64,000 bases of DNA from Panagrolaimus kolymaensis (GCA_028622995.1 JAJQJQ010000046.1:1240001-1304000), one strand, 5' to 3'; numbered from the stretch's first letter, positions 1-13,254 are shown. Notes: a model not told the origin generated them from the letters alone. Numbers and translations are program-made.

Positions 1-22
1 CACATTTTTTCTTTCTTCAAAA

Positions 23-851
23 ATGTCCAATGGATCAGAAGGATCTCGACTTGGTTCTCCACCTAATTTTGATATAGACATCGATGATGAGGACGATGCA
101 ATGGGTGCTATTCCAACAACTCCACCATATTATGAACATTTGTAAGTTTTTCATTTATTTTATATCTCAAAATTTTAATTTCAGTGAATTTTTTAGCGAT
201 CTTGATATACCTGCACCTCGACGATTTGAAATTGATCCTTTGAGTCCTTTTGGAAGTCTACCAAGAAGCATTCATATGGCTGCAAATAAATCCAATGTTT
301 GTTTTATTTTCATTAAAAAAAAGGTTTAACATTCTTGTGTTTTAGCTTGATGATGATGTATCAATCAAAAGTGAACCTGATGAAGAAAAGATAAAAGAAG
401 AAGAAAATCGTTTGCGTAATGAAGTGTGTGCTTCAATCAATAAAATTGTTCAACCTGATTTTTTGCCATCAAAAACAAAATTGAAGCTTCAAGTTAATCG
501 AGTAACTGTAAGATTTCGCACTTTGTTTATCATTTTGTTCATAACTTCTTTTTTTTATAGCTAACAGCATCGTGGAAATGGCGAGATAGCAAAGATGATG
601 ATGCATGTGGTATCTGTCGTGGCGCATTTGAAGCATGTTGTACAAATTGTAAAATGCCTGGTGATGAATGTCCTCTCGCTCTTGGTGATTGCAAACATCC
701 ATTTCATTTACATTGTATCAACAAATGGGCTGATTCTCAACCTAAACCATCATGTCCTTTATGTCGTACCGAATGGAAATCTGCTGCTGCACCAACCAAT
801 CGTGGATATGCTCGAATGCCTTCAACGCCTCCCATTCCCACATCGACTTAA
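23..851 (+). CDS. apc-11: Anaphase-promoting complex subunit 11 (RING-H2) with long acidic N-terminus
   Basis: Four exons (23-141, 197-296, 346-507, 561-851) join in phase to give about 223 residues. The last exon encodes a RING-H2 finger close to APC11: it begins with tryptophans (WKWRD), then CGICRGAF, a CC..C cluster, the motif PGDECPL, an HxFHLHC core and CPLCRTEW. APC11 binds E2 enzymes in the APC/C ubiquitin ligase and drives cyclin and securin destruction. The family is normally about 85 residues. Here roughly 120 extra residues, rich in Asp, Glu, Ser and Pro, precede the RING. The exon joins are in phase, but an acceptor at 184 instead of 196 is also in frame. An AATAAA lies at 963-968. 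The 5' flank is cut by the window edge, so a further upstream exon cannot be excluded. The RING identity is secure; the extension is inferred. Confidence 0.85.
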
Positions 852-1049
852 TTTTTTAACAACTTTAATTTTGTATGTATCATGTTTGTCCATTTATTTA
901 TTGCTTGTTTTTGTCTTTTGAATTGTTGTTTTTAATACGTTTTATAATCTTTCATGTTTCATAATAAAGTTTGTTCCATTACTCTTGAGCTCAACTTAAT
1001 CCCTTTTGTTCAATCAACCGAGGGTGGCGATTAAACTTTTATATATTCA

Positions 1050-3827
1050 ATGAGGCTACAATGTTTGACACTTTTTATTTTTGTTACTTTAATTTTTTCA
1101 ATATTTCTTTTAAACACTATCATTTTTAATGATGAGTTTAATATCAAAAATTTCTTAGGTAAATATTCTGATTTTGAAAAACTTTTATTATTAGGAAAAT
1201 TCCAGACAAAAAATCCAAAACTAGTCATAATATTTTATTTGATTATTGTAATTTGCCGAAATTAGATCCATGGGATAATAGCATTTTGCCATTTTTAAAA
1301 CCAGAAACTAATCCATTGAAAGGTTGCGTGCCTAAAATTAAACAACGATCCTTTATTGAAAATGGCAAACTTTATCTTTTTGAAATAAAACAAAATTCAA
1401 AATGTTTTTCCCGATGTTTATTACCTGAGGATGATTTTAATTTTCATATTGGTTCTTGGATAACACTTGTCAATAGCTCGGTTGTTGAATGCGATATTGT
1501 GGAAGTCAAATGCGAAACGAGAAGAAAGGTTTATTATGAATTTTTACATGCTTCAGTTGTTAGAAAAAAGTATGTAAACTAAAAACGCGATTCATCAAAT
1601 TTTAAGTTAGTGGTGTTTGTTTTTAGGAAATTCGCCGTTGATTTTGATGCAGCAAACAAAGCACCCGATGTTCATATTTTATTATTTGATTCAGTGTCTC
1701 GATCTCAACTTATTCGAGCGATGCCCAAAACTTTGAAATTTTTACAAACCGATTATGATTCTGTAATGTTTAATTATTTGAACAAAGTTGGACTTAATTC
1801 ACATCCAAATGGTTTTGCTTTATTTATGGGTAAGTTTCAAATTCTTTAATTTTGCTTTCCAGCAATTCTGTTTTTACCTCTAACAAATTTGCACTTTTTA
1901 ACTTTATCTAATTTCAGGAAAGTCAATAACATCCATTCCAAAATCACCTCTTTCAAACGGTCGTCGATCCGATTATGTCAATGATAGCTACCGTAACAAT
2001 TTCTTAGATGGCGATCAATTTATTGGTTTTGTTTTTAATCATTCTACAATGTCGGTGAATGAACTGGAGTCATTTTTTCCAGTTTCGTTCAGGATTGTTC
2101 AGGATCGCTCCGGACGGGGCATATAACTATTTTTTAAAGGGCTATAGAAGGAAAATTTTGTACAGTTCGATTCGATATTTTTTCCTCTACAAATTATACT
2201 CAAACTTTCTTTTATAAAAAAAAGAAAAATAACTGAATTAATTAATTTTAAAAATGATAAATTTCTTATTTTTAACAAAGGAGCATTCGCATGTTGCAAG
2301 ATAAAAACATAAATTTTTTAATGTATTTTTTATTAACTTCAGCTATTTTTCTTTTTTTTATAAAAGAAAGTTTGAGTATAATTTGTAGAGGAAAAAATAT
2401 CGAATCGAACTGTACAATATTTTCCTTCTATAGCCCTTTAAAAAATAGTTATATGCCCCGTCCGGAGCGATCCTGAACAATCCTGAACGAAACTGGAAAA
2501 AATGACTCCAGTTCATTCACCGACATTGTAATTATATTACTGCTATGAGTGAAGATTGGGCTAAAGGAGTTTTTAATTCTTTTCAAGCTCAAGGATTTAG
2601 CAAACCACCAACTCATCATTACATGAAGTAACTTTTTTTACACTAACATTGACTATAGTAACCTCCTGTTTTTTAGACCCTTTCAATTACGAATTGAAGC
2701 TCATAAAAATTATCTAAAATCAAAAATGGATAAGATAATTCATGAATATTCATGTAAAGAACCATTTCAATATCAAATGGATTATTTACAAAGTTTTATT
2801 GAGGCTTATCCAAATCAACCAAAATTTTCCATAACTTGGATGACGGATATTGCTCACGAAGATGGAAATAAACTTTATCATGTTGATGAATATTTTTATA
2901 AATTTTTTAAGAAAAATCAACAAAAAGTGAGTTTTTATTGGGTTATTTATTATTCGAACTAAAAAAAAGCGCCACAGATTTTGATTGCAAGTTTTATAAT
3001 AAAACTTTACCCATTTCTAGCTAAAGAATTCTTTTGTTTTGATTTTGGCTGATCATGGAAATCGATTTGGTAAAATACGAGAAACTGATATCGGTGAAAA
3101 AGAAGATAACAACCCCGCATTTATTTTATTGGTCCCTGAAAAGCTTAGAAAAGAAAAAAAGGTTATGGATTTGTTAAACTTCAATTCGAGGCAATTAATA
3201 ACCCATTATGATATTTATGCGACTTTGATTTACATCGCGAAGGTATATCTTTTAAATAAAAAAAATATTTGATCGAAAACTAATCGATAAAAAATTTAGG
3301 CAAAACAATCGAAGGATTTAATTCTCAAAGGAAGCACCCTTCTTCGACCTTTACCATTTCCTCGAACATGTGATCGACTTGGAATTCCATTTGAATATTG
3401 TATTTGTAATTTTTCAAAACAAAAACGATTCTCCACAAATAAACAATCCAACAACGACATTGGAAAAAAAGGAGCGGAATTAATGATCCAAAAAATGAAT
3501 GAAGCTTTGAATTCAGATTTACAAACAAAATTTTTTTGTGCGTCTTTGAAGCTCAATGAAAATGTTCCAATTTTGATTGAAGAATTTTTTGAAACAAGAG
3601 ACGTAACAAAAATTTATCAAATATTTTTTTCAACCTTGCCTGGAAATGGATCGTTTTCAGGATATTTAAGTCAAAATAGCAATGATGGAAAAATTGAAGT
3701 AATAACAGAAAAATTTCCAAGATTAAATAAATATTCAGCTCAAGCCAAATGTGCTTCAAAATCTAATTTTGCTGTATATTGTTATTGTAAAAATTTTATA
3801 CCACTTAAAAATAGCAAAGATGAATAA
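1050..3827 (+). CDS. DUF229 protein (sulfatase/alkaline-phosphatase-like), coding exon interrupted by a transposon
   Basis: Seven exons (1050-1158, 1206-1569, 1627-1829, 1918-2627, 2677-2926, 3021-3242, 3300-3827) reconstruct a full DUF229 protein. It has an N-terminal hydrophobic anchor, the early CNLP.LDPWD segment, the core motif LLFDSVSR, then the block [12 protein letters not shown] and a Cys-rich end with [15 protein letters not shown]229 proteins are common in nematodes, resemble sulfatase/phosphatase-fold enzymes and probably act in the secretory pathway; the substrate is unknown. The fourth exon contains a 482-bp palindromic element at 2047-2528. Read straight through, the frame stops inside the element. 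Removing the element plus one TA restores the frame exactly, so the insertion is recent. Whether the gene still works depends on whether the element is spliced out. Confidence 0.8.
2047..2528. mobile_element. Palindromic MITE, Tc1/mariner-like (TA target duplication)
   Basis: The two ends are long inverted repeats of roughly 190 bp (about 2047-2240 and 2335-2528), nearly identical to each other, around a short AT-rich centre. Both outer ends carry CAATGTCGGTGAATG or its complement and are flanked by TA (2045-2046 and 2529-2530). There is no transposase ORF; the similar ORFs on the two strands are the same repeat read twice. A TA duplication suggests mobilisation by a Tc1/mariner transposase elsewhere in the genome. 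The element sits inside an exon of the DUF229 gene. Confidence 0.9.
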
Positions 3828-4710
3828 TAAATTTTTTGTAAGCTATCTAATATCTCTGACACTTGATGGAAACCGTAAATCAGCCAGAGGATACAAAAGT
3901 GATATAATTCTTTCTGATACACAGCATCTGGATTAAGAACTCTCTGCCCATTGGAGTTACTCGTTGCTAGCTCAAATTTATTTTTCGCTTTCTTAAATCT
4001 TTTATGATCGGTTATTCTGTTGGAAGAGTTTATAACAAGCCATTGTTGCCTTGTTTTTATAAAGCTTTTGTCAAATAGTTTTTATTTTTGTTTGTTCCAA
4101 TTTGTTGAAAATTTAATCAGTTTCTTGTTGCTAGAGGTTAGAACTTTCTGCATTTCTAATGAATAGTCAAATTCACAAAAGATAATAAAGTACTTCTCCT
4201 TAACTTTAAGCTTCGTTAATATTTTCGCCAGACACATCACAGCACATTTCTTATGCTATGCTTCATTTATTAATGATTCACATTTTTTTTTTGTAATCGT
4301 GCTTGCCTTTGAATAAATAAACAGCCGATATTATTTTGTCTTTCATTAGCGTGACCGAGCGCGAGCATTTTTCAATCATTTTCTGGTCATTTGGAAATTC
4401 TTCATCGCTTCAAGTTTTACCCCTTTAGTTATGATTGAATTTGAAAAGTGAAAGGATTAAGGCAAATTATCAATTTGACTAATTATAAACAACTCTTTCT
4501 TGATTATATTATCTTTTTTTGAAAGTTTTATTATTCATCATTTTGGGCGAAACGAGTTGCTTGCCATCTATCTATAAACTTCAAAGCAATTGAAATAATT
4601 AAACTTTTTAAATTTTCAGAAGCTTCCTTTTCTCTCATTCCTTCCATATTTATATTTTCTGTAAATAGACTTACTTATTTTGATTCCATTATTTGGTCCA
4701 TCGTGCAATT
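3828..4710. other. Intergenic spacer, no gene recognised
   Basis: This stretch between the DUF229 stop and the RNA polymerase start is AT-rich with no convincing coding segment. A possible trans-splice acceptor (TTTTCAG) lies near 4619, about 90 bases before the next ATG. It presumably holds the 3' end of one gene and the promoter of the next. Confidence 0.5.
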
Positions 4711-7700
4711 ATGCAATATTATTGCCGGTTTATTTTCAAACAATTTTCCCAGGAAAATATCAATGCTTTTTTGAATGTATGTTTTTTTCTTTGCTTATGG
4801 TTACTTACACCTTTCGATTAAATTATAAATTTATTATTTTCTAGGAATGTGATAATTACCCATATGAAACTATAACAAATTTTGAGCTATTTGAAGATGA
4901 TTCAAAATCATCGAGTAAAAAAGAAATCAATTTATTTGAAGAAAAAGAAGAAAGGCGATTTAGTTTTGAATTGGCTGATAATCCTGATTTCTCAGATAAA
5001 TATGATAAACTTACTTTAGCTTTTTGTGAAATGTCCATGAAATTTAAAGAGTTTGAAAGACATTATAAAACCCGTTACAATAATCATACCGTAACTTTGA
5101 CATTGCTGAGTAAAAATATTTCACCTTTACGATTTGAGTATGTTTATTTTTTTTAAAGATTAACGAAAGAATTTATGGCAAAACTTTTAGATTGCAAAAT
5201 ATTTTTTCCCTTAACAAAGTTGCATTTGGAAGTATAAGCTGTCGAAGATTTTTTGCTCCAACTTATCGCTTTTATGCTCCCAAAGAATGCAAAGATGCGT
5301 TTGATGTATATCTTCGAGATCAACGAGATATTCCACCATTGGAATTTAATATGCTTTCAATATTTGAACATGATCGAGATGCCTTTGTTGTAGCATTTCC
5401 TGATAAGCGAGCTAATTTCCAATCCAAACCAGATGCACCTTCCGAAGAATTATCTAAAACTGGTGAAAGAGTTGTGGAAATAAAAGTTAAATATTCGGCC
5501 ATTCGTCGACTAATTGTAACTCTTCATTATAATAAAGAAGATGGAATTACAGCAACCTTTTATTTTCAACTTCGTTATCCCGTGATGATTTACATTTATG
5601 ATGCATATAAAGATAAAAATTCCGTTGTTAGATTTCGAGGTGGTAATCGATGGTTAACTTGGAGGGGCAAAGAACTTGAAAAATCCATTTCTCATGCCTC
5701 TACTTTAGTCTTGGAAAGTTATAAAGTTGAAGTAAGTTTTAGCCTTTAAATTTTTTTTAACTTTTATGTTTTAACTTTTAGGGTCGTGTGTTAATGGATT
5801 GCTTGGATCGATTAAGAAAAAACATAGATTCTCCAGTTGAATTTCGATTTTTGGGTTGGAGAGATGTTTGTTCCATCAATGATTACACTGATGCCGATTT
5901 TTTTAATCATGTTGGTGAAGATCCTGATTATAAATTTCTTTTGGAACCTAAATATTTTTCACTCATTTATGCGATTGAAGCTTTAATTTGCTATGGTGGA
6001 GAACTTTATGATCATTTCTTTCGTCCAAGAAATGATGGAAAAAATGGTTGCTTTTTTGATTTTTTACACAATGTATTAGATGCATTTGAAAGCGATGTTC
6101 AACGAAATCCTAAAGCTAGTAAGTGCCTGCTTTTTTTTAATAACAATAAAAAACTAATAAAACTATTTTTTTTAGAAATCGCAAAAACTATCACTGTTTT
6201 GGAAACAATGCTTCAACAAATTCAAGGTGCCACAGATATTCCACCACCAATGTTTCATTTTAATAATATTTATAAAAACAAGGCTGGATTAAAAGTGATT
6301 GCAGAATTAACGGAAGAACTCAATAAAGAAGGATATATGCGAGTTAGAAAACTCGTAGTTACTCCAACTCGTAAACTTTATTTAAATCCAGAATTAATTA
6401 TGGGCAATCGCTCGTTGCGACGAAAGAAAGCGAATAATATGCTTCGAGTGGTTTTTCGAGATGATGATAATAATAAAGTTTCACATCTTCCAAAACCATT
6501 AATCGAAAAAACTGTTACTGAAACATTGGAGAACCCCGTTTTAATTGGAAGTAAGTTTTGCAATTAAAGTTACTATAAATTTACAAATATTTTTTTAGCC
6601 CGTCAATTCTCTTATCTTTGTTCATCCAATTCTCAATTACGCGACCATGGATGTTATTTTCTGGCTGGAACAGCGGCAGAAGTTGCAAAATTTCGACTTG
6701 AATGTGGCCGATTTAAATTTACTTCCATTCCTAAAGCTATGAGTCGGATGGGACAATGCTTCACTCAAGCTCGACAACTTCAAATTGAAATTCAGCGAGA
6801 ATCCTACAGCCAAGTTTGGGATTATAAAGGTGGAGCGGATTCCAATGGAGAATCATACACATTTTCGGATGGCGTTGGAATGATTTCCCCGAGTTATGTA
6901 AAAAAAATTGTTGAAGATTTAAAAATTGGCAATTGCCTTCCATGCTGTTTTCAAATTCGCTTTCGAGGTTACAAAGGCATTGTATTAATGAATTCATTAA
7001 TGGAAGAAATCAAAGAATGGGCTAAACAAAATGGACGATTACCGGAAAGGATTGAAGGCCAAGCTGATCCATGGTATAATCAATCATTACTTTTTCGTGA
7101 ATCCCAACACAAATTTTATGGACCACAAGAAATTCATATTGAAATTGTTAAAGTATCTGCGCCCATTTCAGTTTCATTAAACAAGCCTTTGATTAATATT
7201 CTAGATCAGGTTAGTGATTCAAGAAATACTTTAGTTAAATGTAATTTTAAAATTTTAGGTATCAGAAATGCAAAGCATTGATTCACATAATCGAATTTCT
7301 AATCGAGTTCATGAATTACTTGAACTTCATGTGGATTCAGCGGTATCTCCACTTTATGATGAAGTTGCAGCTTTATTAACCCTAAATGAATTTCCAAAAT
7401 ATATCCTTTATAATCGACTCAAAGATTTTTATTTAACTGAAGAACCATTTTTCCGTTCTCTTCTTCGATCTTCAGCTCTTGTTGCATTGCGTAAGCTTTT
7501 AATTTTGACAGAATTTTAGTCATTGGTTGGGTGCGTTTTTAGATAAATTAATAGATAAAATGCAAATCCATATCCCAACATCTCAAGGACGAATGGCTTT
7601 TGGTGTGGTTGATGAAACGGGACTTTTACAATATGGTCAAGTTTTCTATCGATTCACGAATAATGCAACCATTAAATTTCCTGGACCACATGCTCAAAAA

Positions 7701-10233
7701 ACGGTTCTTAAAGGCCCGGTTTTAATTACTAAAAACCCTTCAGTTGTTGCTGGAGATATTCGAATGTTTGAAGGTTTGTTTTTATAACTTTTTTTTTACA
7801 GAATGTTTAACAGTCCTCAATTTTTTTAGCTGTGGATATTCCATGCTTGCATGATTTGGTGGATGTTGTAATCTTTCCCCAACATGGCCCTCGCCCACAT
7901 CCTGATGAAATGGCTGGATCAGATTTGGATGGAGATGAATATTCAATCTTTTGGGATCCTTCACTTTTTATTGAACGCAATGAACCTGCATTTGATTTCA
8001 CTGCAACAGCAGCAAATAAAGTTGCAGTGGATGAAAATGAAGTAAAGAGAAATTTTACTCGACATATGATTGAATTTTTTACGAAATACATTTCTCAAGA
8101 TGCTATTGGTAAAATTGCAAACGCTCATCTTGCAAATTCAGATTTATACGGAATTAATAGCGAAGTAAGTTTATTCCTTCAACTTTAAAAAAATTACAAC
8201 CATTATTTTAGCATTGCTTTAACGTTGCGAAAAAGCATAATCAAGCGGTCGATTTTCCAAAATCTGGTGAAACTCCAACTCCATTAACAACCAAATGGGA
8301 AAATGGTTTGCCACCAGAGCGAGTGGAAAGATTCCCAAATTTTATGTGTAAAAATAATACAGCTTCATATAAATCTGTTCGATTGCTTGGTGACTTATTT
8401 AATCGATGCGTAGAAATTAGAGAAATTTTAAGAATTGAAGAAATTAGTGATGAACATGAAGTTGTTTTGGATGGTTCCGTTCTTATGTCGGGTGATTCCC
8501 TTTTTTATATGGGTGCACAAAACGCTTATAGTGAATATAGTTCAGCCGTTGAAGTAAGTAACATTTTTTTGAGCATTAAAAAATAATTATAAAAATTTTT
8601 TGTTTAGAGTTTAATGGAAGATTATGGTATTCAAAAAGAAGGCCAATTATTTTCTGGTCGTTTTACAGCATTAAAAAAGCAAATCAGCGATCGAGACACG
8701 GATGATATGTCTCTTTACAATACCCAACACATGATTGAAGAACAAGTTGCAATAATTTATTCAAAATTTCGAACAAAATTTTTTGAGGAATTTGATGGAA
8801 TTGAAAAAAATACTTCCGTTGATGAAAATTTATATAATGGTGTTCGAGAAACTTTTCGCCGAGTTTGTACAAATCCAACAGAAAAAATACGTCGAAAAGC
8901 TAGTGCTTATTATCGCATGGCTTACACAGATACTAAACATCTTTCATTTGCATGGTTGGTTTCGGACGTTCTTGCTTACAATCGACAGCAATATCTTTTA
9001 TTACCTGAAAATCGAACCTTTTCTCTTTGTCCTCTTTATGATCGATTATCAGATCATATGGAAAATTCTATAAAAGCATTCAACAAAGAATTTAATGGTT
9101 TTAAAAAACTTATTGAAACTACTAATGCCGCAAAGAAGGATAATCAAGAAATGAGTTATTTTGTTGCCGAAATTTGTCAACGTTATGGTGGTATGTTTTT
9201 TATGGGTTTTAGGAGATAGGATGAATTTTTATTTATAGGACTCGCGGAAATGTTATTTTTTATTCGTGAATGGACTGCAAAACATAACATTACAAATATT
9301 TCTAAAAAAGCTATCGACGCTCTGTTCGTTGTTTATGGAATTGGTGAACTTAAAAAAAATTATGGCTTTCTTGATGTAAGCTTTTCATCACAGTTTTTTT
9401 ATTTACTTATTATTCTCCGTATTTCTAGGCTATTTCCTTTAATGATGGTGAAACCATAAACCTTAAAATTCAAATTGGAGGACTTGGAAAAAGATTTTGG
9501 GAATTTGTTCGATATTTAATGACTCGGTCCTTTGGTTTTACTGGAAATGTATCTCTTTCACCCGCTTTGAATGACGAAAATTTAACCCAAAATCAATGCC
9601 AAACTTTATATTATCTTGCGATGGATACTTTTTATTCCATTGCAGCTAATCGTCGATTTGAAAAATTACCAAATGAATCAGATGAAGTTCGACAAGTTAA
9701 AAAACACACAGAAGGTTTTACATTTGCCATCGAACTTCCACAAACTTGTCATGATTATGCAAAATTATTAACTCAAGTTGCATTAAAATGTGATTGCGCG
9801 AGACTTGCATTACGTCGAAAACCTATTAGAGCTCGTAAGCATTTATTTTTATTAATCATTTTTAGAATTTCTTCGATTACGGCAGAATTATTTTTTAGAT
9901 TCCAAAAATTGCCTCATCGCTGTTAAACCCGTTGGAACTTTTGTTTCCATTCAAAGATTTCGTTCTTTACTTGAAGTTAAACCCAGAGTTGATGTCCTTG
10001 ATTTACAAACTCGAAGTGATATGATTGTTGCAGAAGTGCATGAAAGAATAAAATTTTATAGTAGGCCCGAAGTTAATATCAATGATGTTTTTCCATATGA
10101 AAATTTAAGCTCATCTTTACTTGAAGACAAACTTCGAAATAAAAATAATGATGAAATTGATGTAATCATTGAAGATGAAGACCAAGATGAAGGAGAAGAA
10201 GAAGTGGATGAAGAAAGAATTGAATGTTTGTAA
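4711..10233 (+). CDS. RNA-dependent RNA polymerase, EGO-1/RRF family
   Basis: Fourteen exons join with consistent phase to give about 1,607 residues, close to the length of C. elegans EGO-1. Exons: 4711-4776, 4845-5137, 5191-5731, 5782-6118, 6176-6550, 6599-7209, 7259-7490, 7543-7773, 7830-8164, 8212-8553, 8608-9190, 9239-9375, 9429-9834, 9899-10233. Diagnostic blocks include SNSQLRDHGC, FSDGVGMISP near residue 625, and the catalytic loop DLDGDEY near residues 927-933 with its three aspartates intact. Such enzymes copy target mRNAs to make or amplify secondary small RNAs bound by Argonautes. The C-terminus is a strongly acidic tail. No domain is broken, so it is probably active. I cannot tell from sequence alone which paralogue group (EGO-1, RRF-1 or RRF-3) it belongs to. 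An upstream 5' exon is possible. Confidence 0.93.
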
Positions 10234-13200
10234 AGAAAAGAAAAAGCTTTATTTTTTGTTGTTATTTTTGTTTTTTTGTTGCTTGCCTTAAATTTGAATT
10301 TATTTCATATACTGGTTATTCTTTGTTTGTTTTTTAAATAGCAATTATAAAAAAAAATACTGACATTAGCAAACTTTTAAAGACTATGACGAACATGGAT
10401 GCATATAAGCAAGCAGCACACAAATTGTTATTTCTGTGTTTGGAAAGTTTTTTTTGTTGTTGGAGTGATATTTTGTATTTTGTTTCCAATAAAATTAAAA
10501 GACCATTCCCATATTTTTTTAAGCTGCTGTGTTCCTCAATATTATTTATCATATTCATACATTCATCATTGATTGAATCAATAAAATGACAAAACTAAAA
10601 AATTAAAACTAACCAAACAACCATATTTTTTTCTATCTCTCTCATCACACACACAGTTCTTATCATTCCCTCTCTCTCCTCGTTCGTTTGCTAACACATC
10701 CATCCATATTCTTTCCTCATCACATTTTTTGTTGTTGTTACATCAAGCATAGGGTGGACCGATCTACCGGTAGATTGAAAAATCGGTAGATCTACCGGTA
10801 GATCTACTGAAATCTACCGCAAGTCCAAAATTCGAAAAGAAAGGGATTTTGAATCAAGGAATACAAAATTAAGGATATAAGGCTATTTTTGGGCACAAAA
10901 ATAGGTTTTGCAAACTTTTAAAAAAATTTCAATTTTTCAACAGGGTGGACCAAGCTATTACTTTCCTATCATAAACTCTCCCCTGTTAAAAAAATTCAAA
11001 AATTTTCGGAAATAGAGAAAACATCGTTTTTATGCATTTTAGAACCTGCTAATTCATAACTTTCGCTTAAAAAACTCCGAGAACGTCTTTTTTTAAATTT
11101 TGGTGGCGCGGTAGATTTCGGTAGATTGGAAAATTTTTTCGGTAGATTTCGGTAGATCTACCGGTAGATCTACCGGTAGAATCTACTGGTAGATCTACCC
11201 GGTCCACCCTAATCAAGCATTAGGCAGGCAAACAACAAGCATTAACAGCATCAGCAATGATGGAAAAAGTTTTTTTATTGTACAACCAAAAAAGAAAACT
11301 TTTGAAAACAAAAACAATTTTTATTTTATATTTTTCTCTAATTTTGCCTTTTTTTATTTAAAAAAAGTCATTAGCTTAAAAACATTATTCCACATTTTCT
11401 CATTTTTTTTTCTCTTGCTGCTTGCTTTTGCTTTTATAAGGTTTCAAGCAAGCTTCTTATTACATAAATTTTATTTATTCTTTCTTGTAAAAGCCATAAG
11501 AACCTTGTTGTTTTTTTTTTATTGCCTAATATACTTCTGAGATTTGGTTGGCATAGTAACAACGTGGAAGAGTGTTAGCTTTTTTTACTGCTTGCTTATT
11601 TTTTTTTACATTTACAAAATAACCTCTTTTTTAATAGTTACCTTTTACTCGTTTTTGGGCACTTCTTCAGTTTCTCCACCCTACTTTTTCACTTTTTTTC
11701 ATTTTCCTCTTATTTTACAGGGGGGACCAAGGCATTTTCGGTATTTCATAGGGAGGACCAAGGAATTTTTTATTTTTCTTTCCTATCTTTTTTGATAACG
11801 ATAATAACCAACTTCCGTACCACTTTAACTTTCACAAAATAAGCGCGTTAAAAACAAAATACGATATTAATTTATTAGTCGACAAAGCTATTATGATTTT
11901 CATAACTTTTTAAAAAAAACTTTTAGCTTCATAAGTTACTTTTTTTGGAAACCAATTTTGCTTCAGCGAAGTTTAGACCAAAATGCTTGTGTTTTAAAAA
12001 TCAAAACAAACAAAAGGTTTAATTTCATCAAAAAAGTGAATTTATTATTTAAAAAACTAAAAACTAAAACTAAAATAAGTTCAAACATTCATAAAATCAA
12101 ATAGCAAAAATACGCGATCATAGTTTGAAGAAGAAAAGAGAGTTTACAAAAAAGCGCTAACTTTTTTGTGATTGTTTCAAACAACTTTAACTATTTTCGT
12201 TTTTTTCTTTCTCGTGTGCTCCTTCACCATCAACCTTTTATTTTTATTTGTAAAAGTGTTGTTTGCTTTTATTTTTGTCACACACGAAAGCACGCATGGA
12301 AAAATACTTGTCATCGATACATATATCGATGATGCTTCCTTCTTCTTGCTGCATGAGATGAGGAAAAAGGAAGAAGCGGAGAAGAACAAAGCATAGGGAA
12401 AAGAAGAAAGCTTCAAAATAAAAAAAACTACGCAAACATTAGAAGGGTTCTTATTTTTCTCTTCATCGATGCTGGGCTGCTATAAATATTTTTTTTTATA
12501 TCATGCATAATGTTGGTCCTCCTCCAAAAAAAATATAAAGTTCCTGCAACAACAACAAAAAATAATACATCCTTTTTTTCTTTGCTATTTTTTGTTTTAT
12601 AAAATAATCTTGCATTAATTTCTGAGAGTCTAAAAGGTTAAGAGATAGACTGACGGAATTAAATAAACAAAGAAAAATAAGTAAGTAGCTATGTTTTTTT
12701 TTGTTGATTTCTAAAGACCATGAAAGTACTCACAAATAAATTATTTTTGGCTGATTATTTATTATCTTTTTTGTAATTTTTCTTTGTCGTTTATCAATAA
12801 CTTTTTTTTCTGAAGCCTTGTTTCTTATTCGATTTAAAAATTTATTTTTCATTAAAGTTTAAACCCCATAATTTTTTTTAAAGATCATCGATAAAATTGG
12901 GGATCCGTGTGAAATGTTATTTTCTCAACCTTTAGCTCTACCATAGCAAACAAAAGACCCAAAGATTTAAAACAAAAAATAATGCTAGAGAAGGATTTCA
13001 AAAGAACAAAAAGTTTGATACCAAATAAAAAAACTCAAAAAAACTTTCAACTTTTTTTGATATAATTTTCTCACCCCAAATTGATTTTTCATAACCTCTC
13101 AACGATGATGACCTTTGCTTTTTTCTAATTACACTTTATTTATAAAATAAATTAATTAAACGAGCAGCTCACTTTATTGAATAATTTTCTTCTTCAATAA

Positions 13201-13254
13201 ATCTCCTTTTTACAGCAACAAACAACACCCATAACTTAACTAATTACTACAATC
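10234..13254. other. Long intergenic region with one hAT MITE
   Basis: About 3 kb of AT-rich, homopolymer-rich DNA. An AATAAA near 10,489 may serve the RNA polymerase gene. The only structured element is the MITE at 10,750-11,211. Reading frames here are low-complexity. A TTTTTACAG acceptor near 13,215 precedes the next start codon. Confidence 0.5.
10750..11211. mobile_element. hAT-type MITE with internal palindromic subrepeats
   Basis: The ends are TAGGGTGGACC and its inverted complement GGTCCACCCTA, and the element is flanked by an exact 8-bp duplication ATCAAGCA (10,742-10,749 and 11,212-11,219). An 8-bp duplication with TAGGG termini is characteristic of the hAT superfamily. Inside each end are several overlapping copies of the palindrome GATCTACCGGTAGATC. 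There is no transposase ORF, so it is non-autonomous. Confidence 0.85.

Noticed and set aside
2099..2476. Two similar small ORFs on opposite strands inside the element
   Set aside because: They are the same terminal repeat read from each end, not genes.
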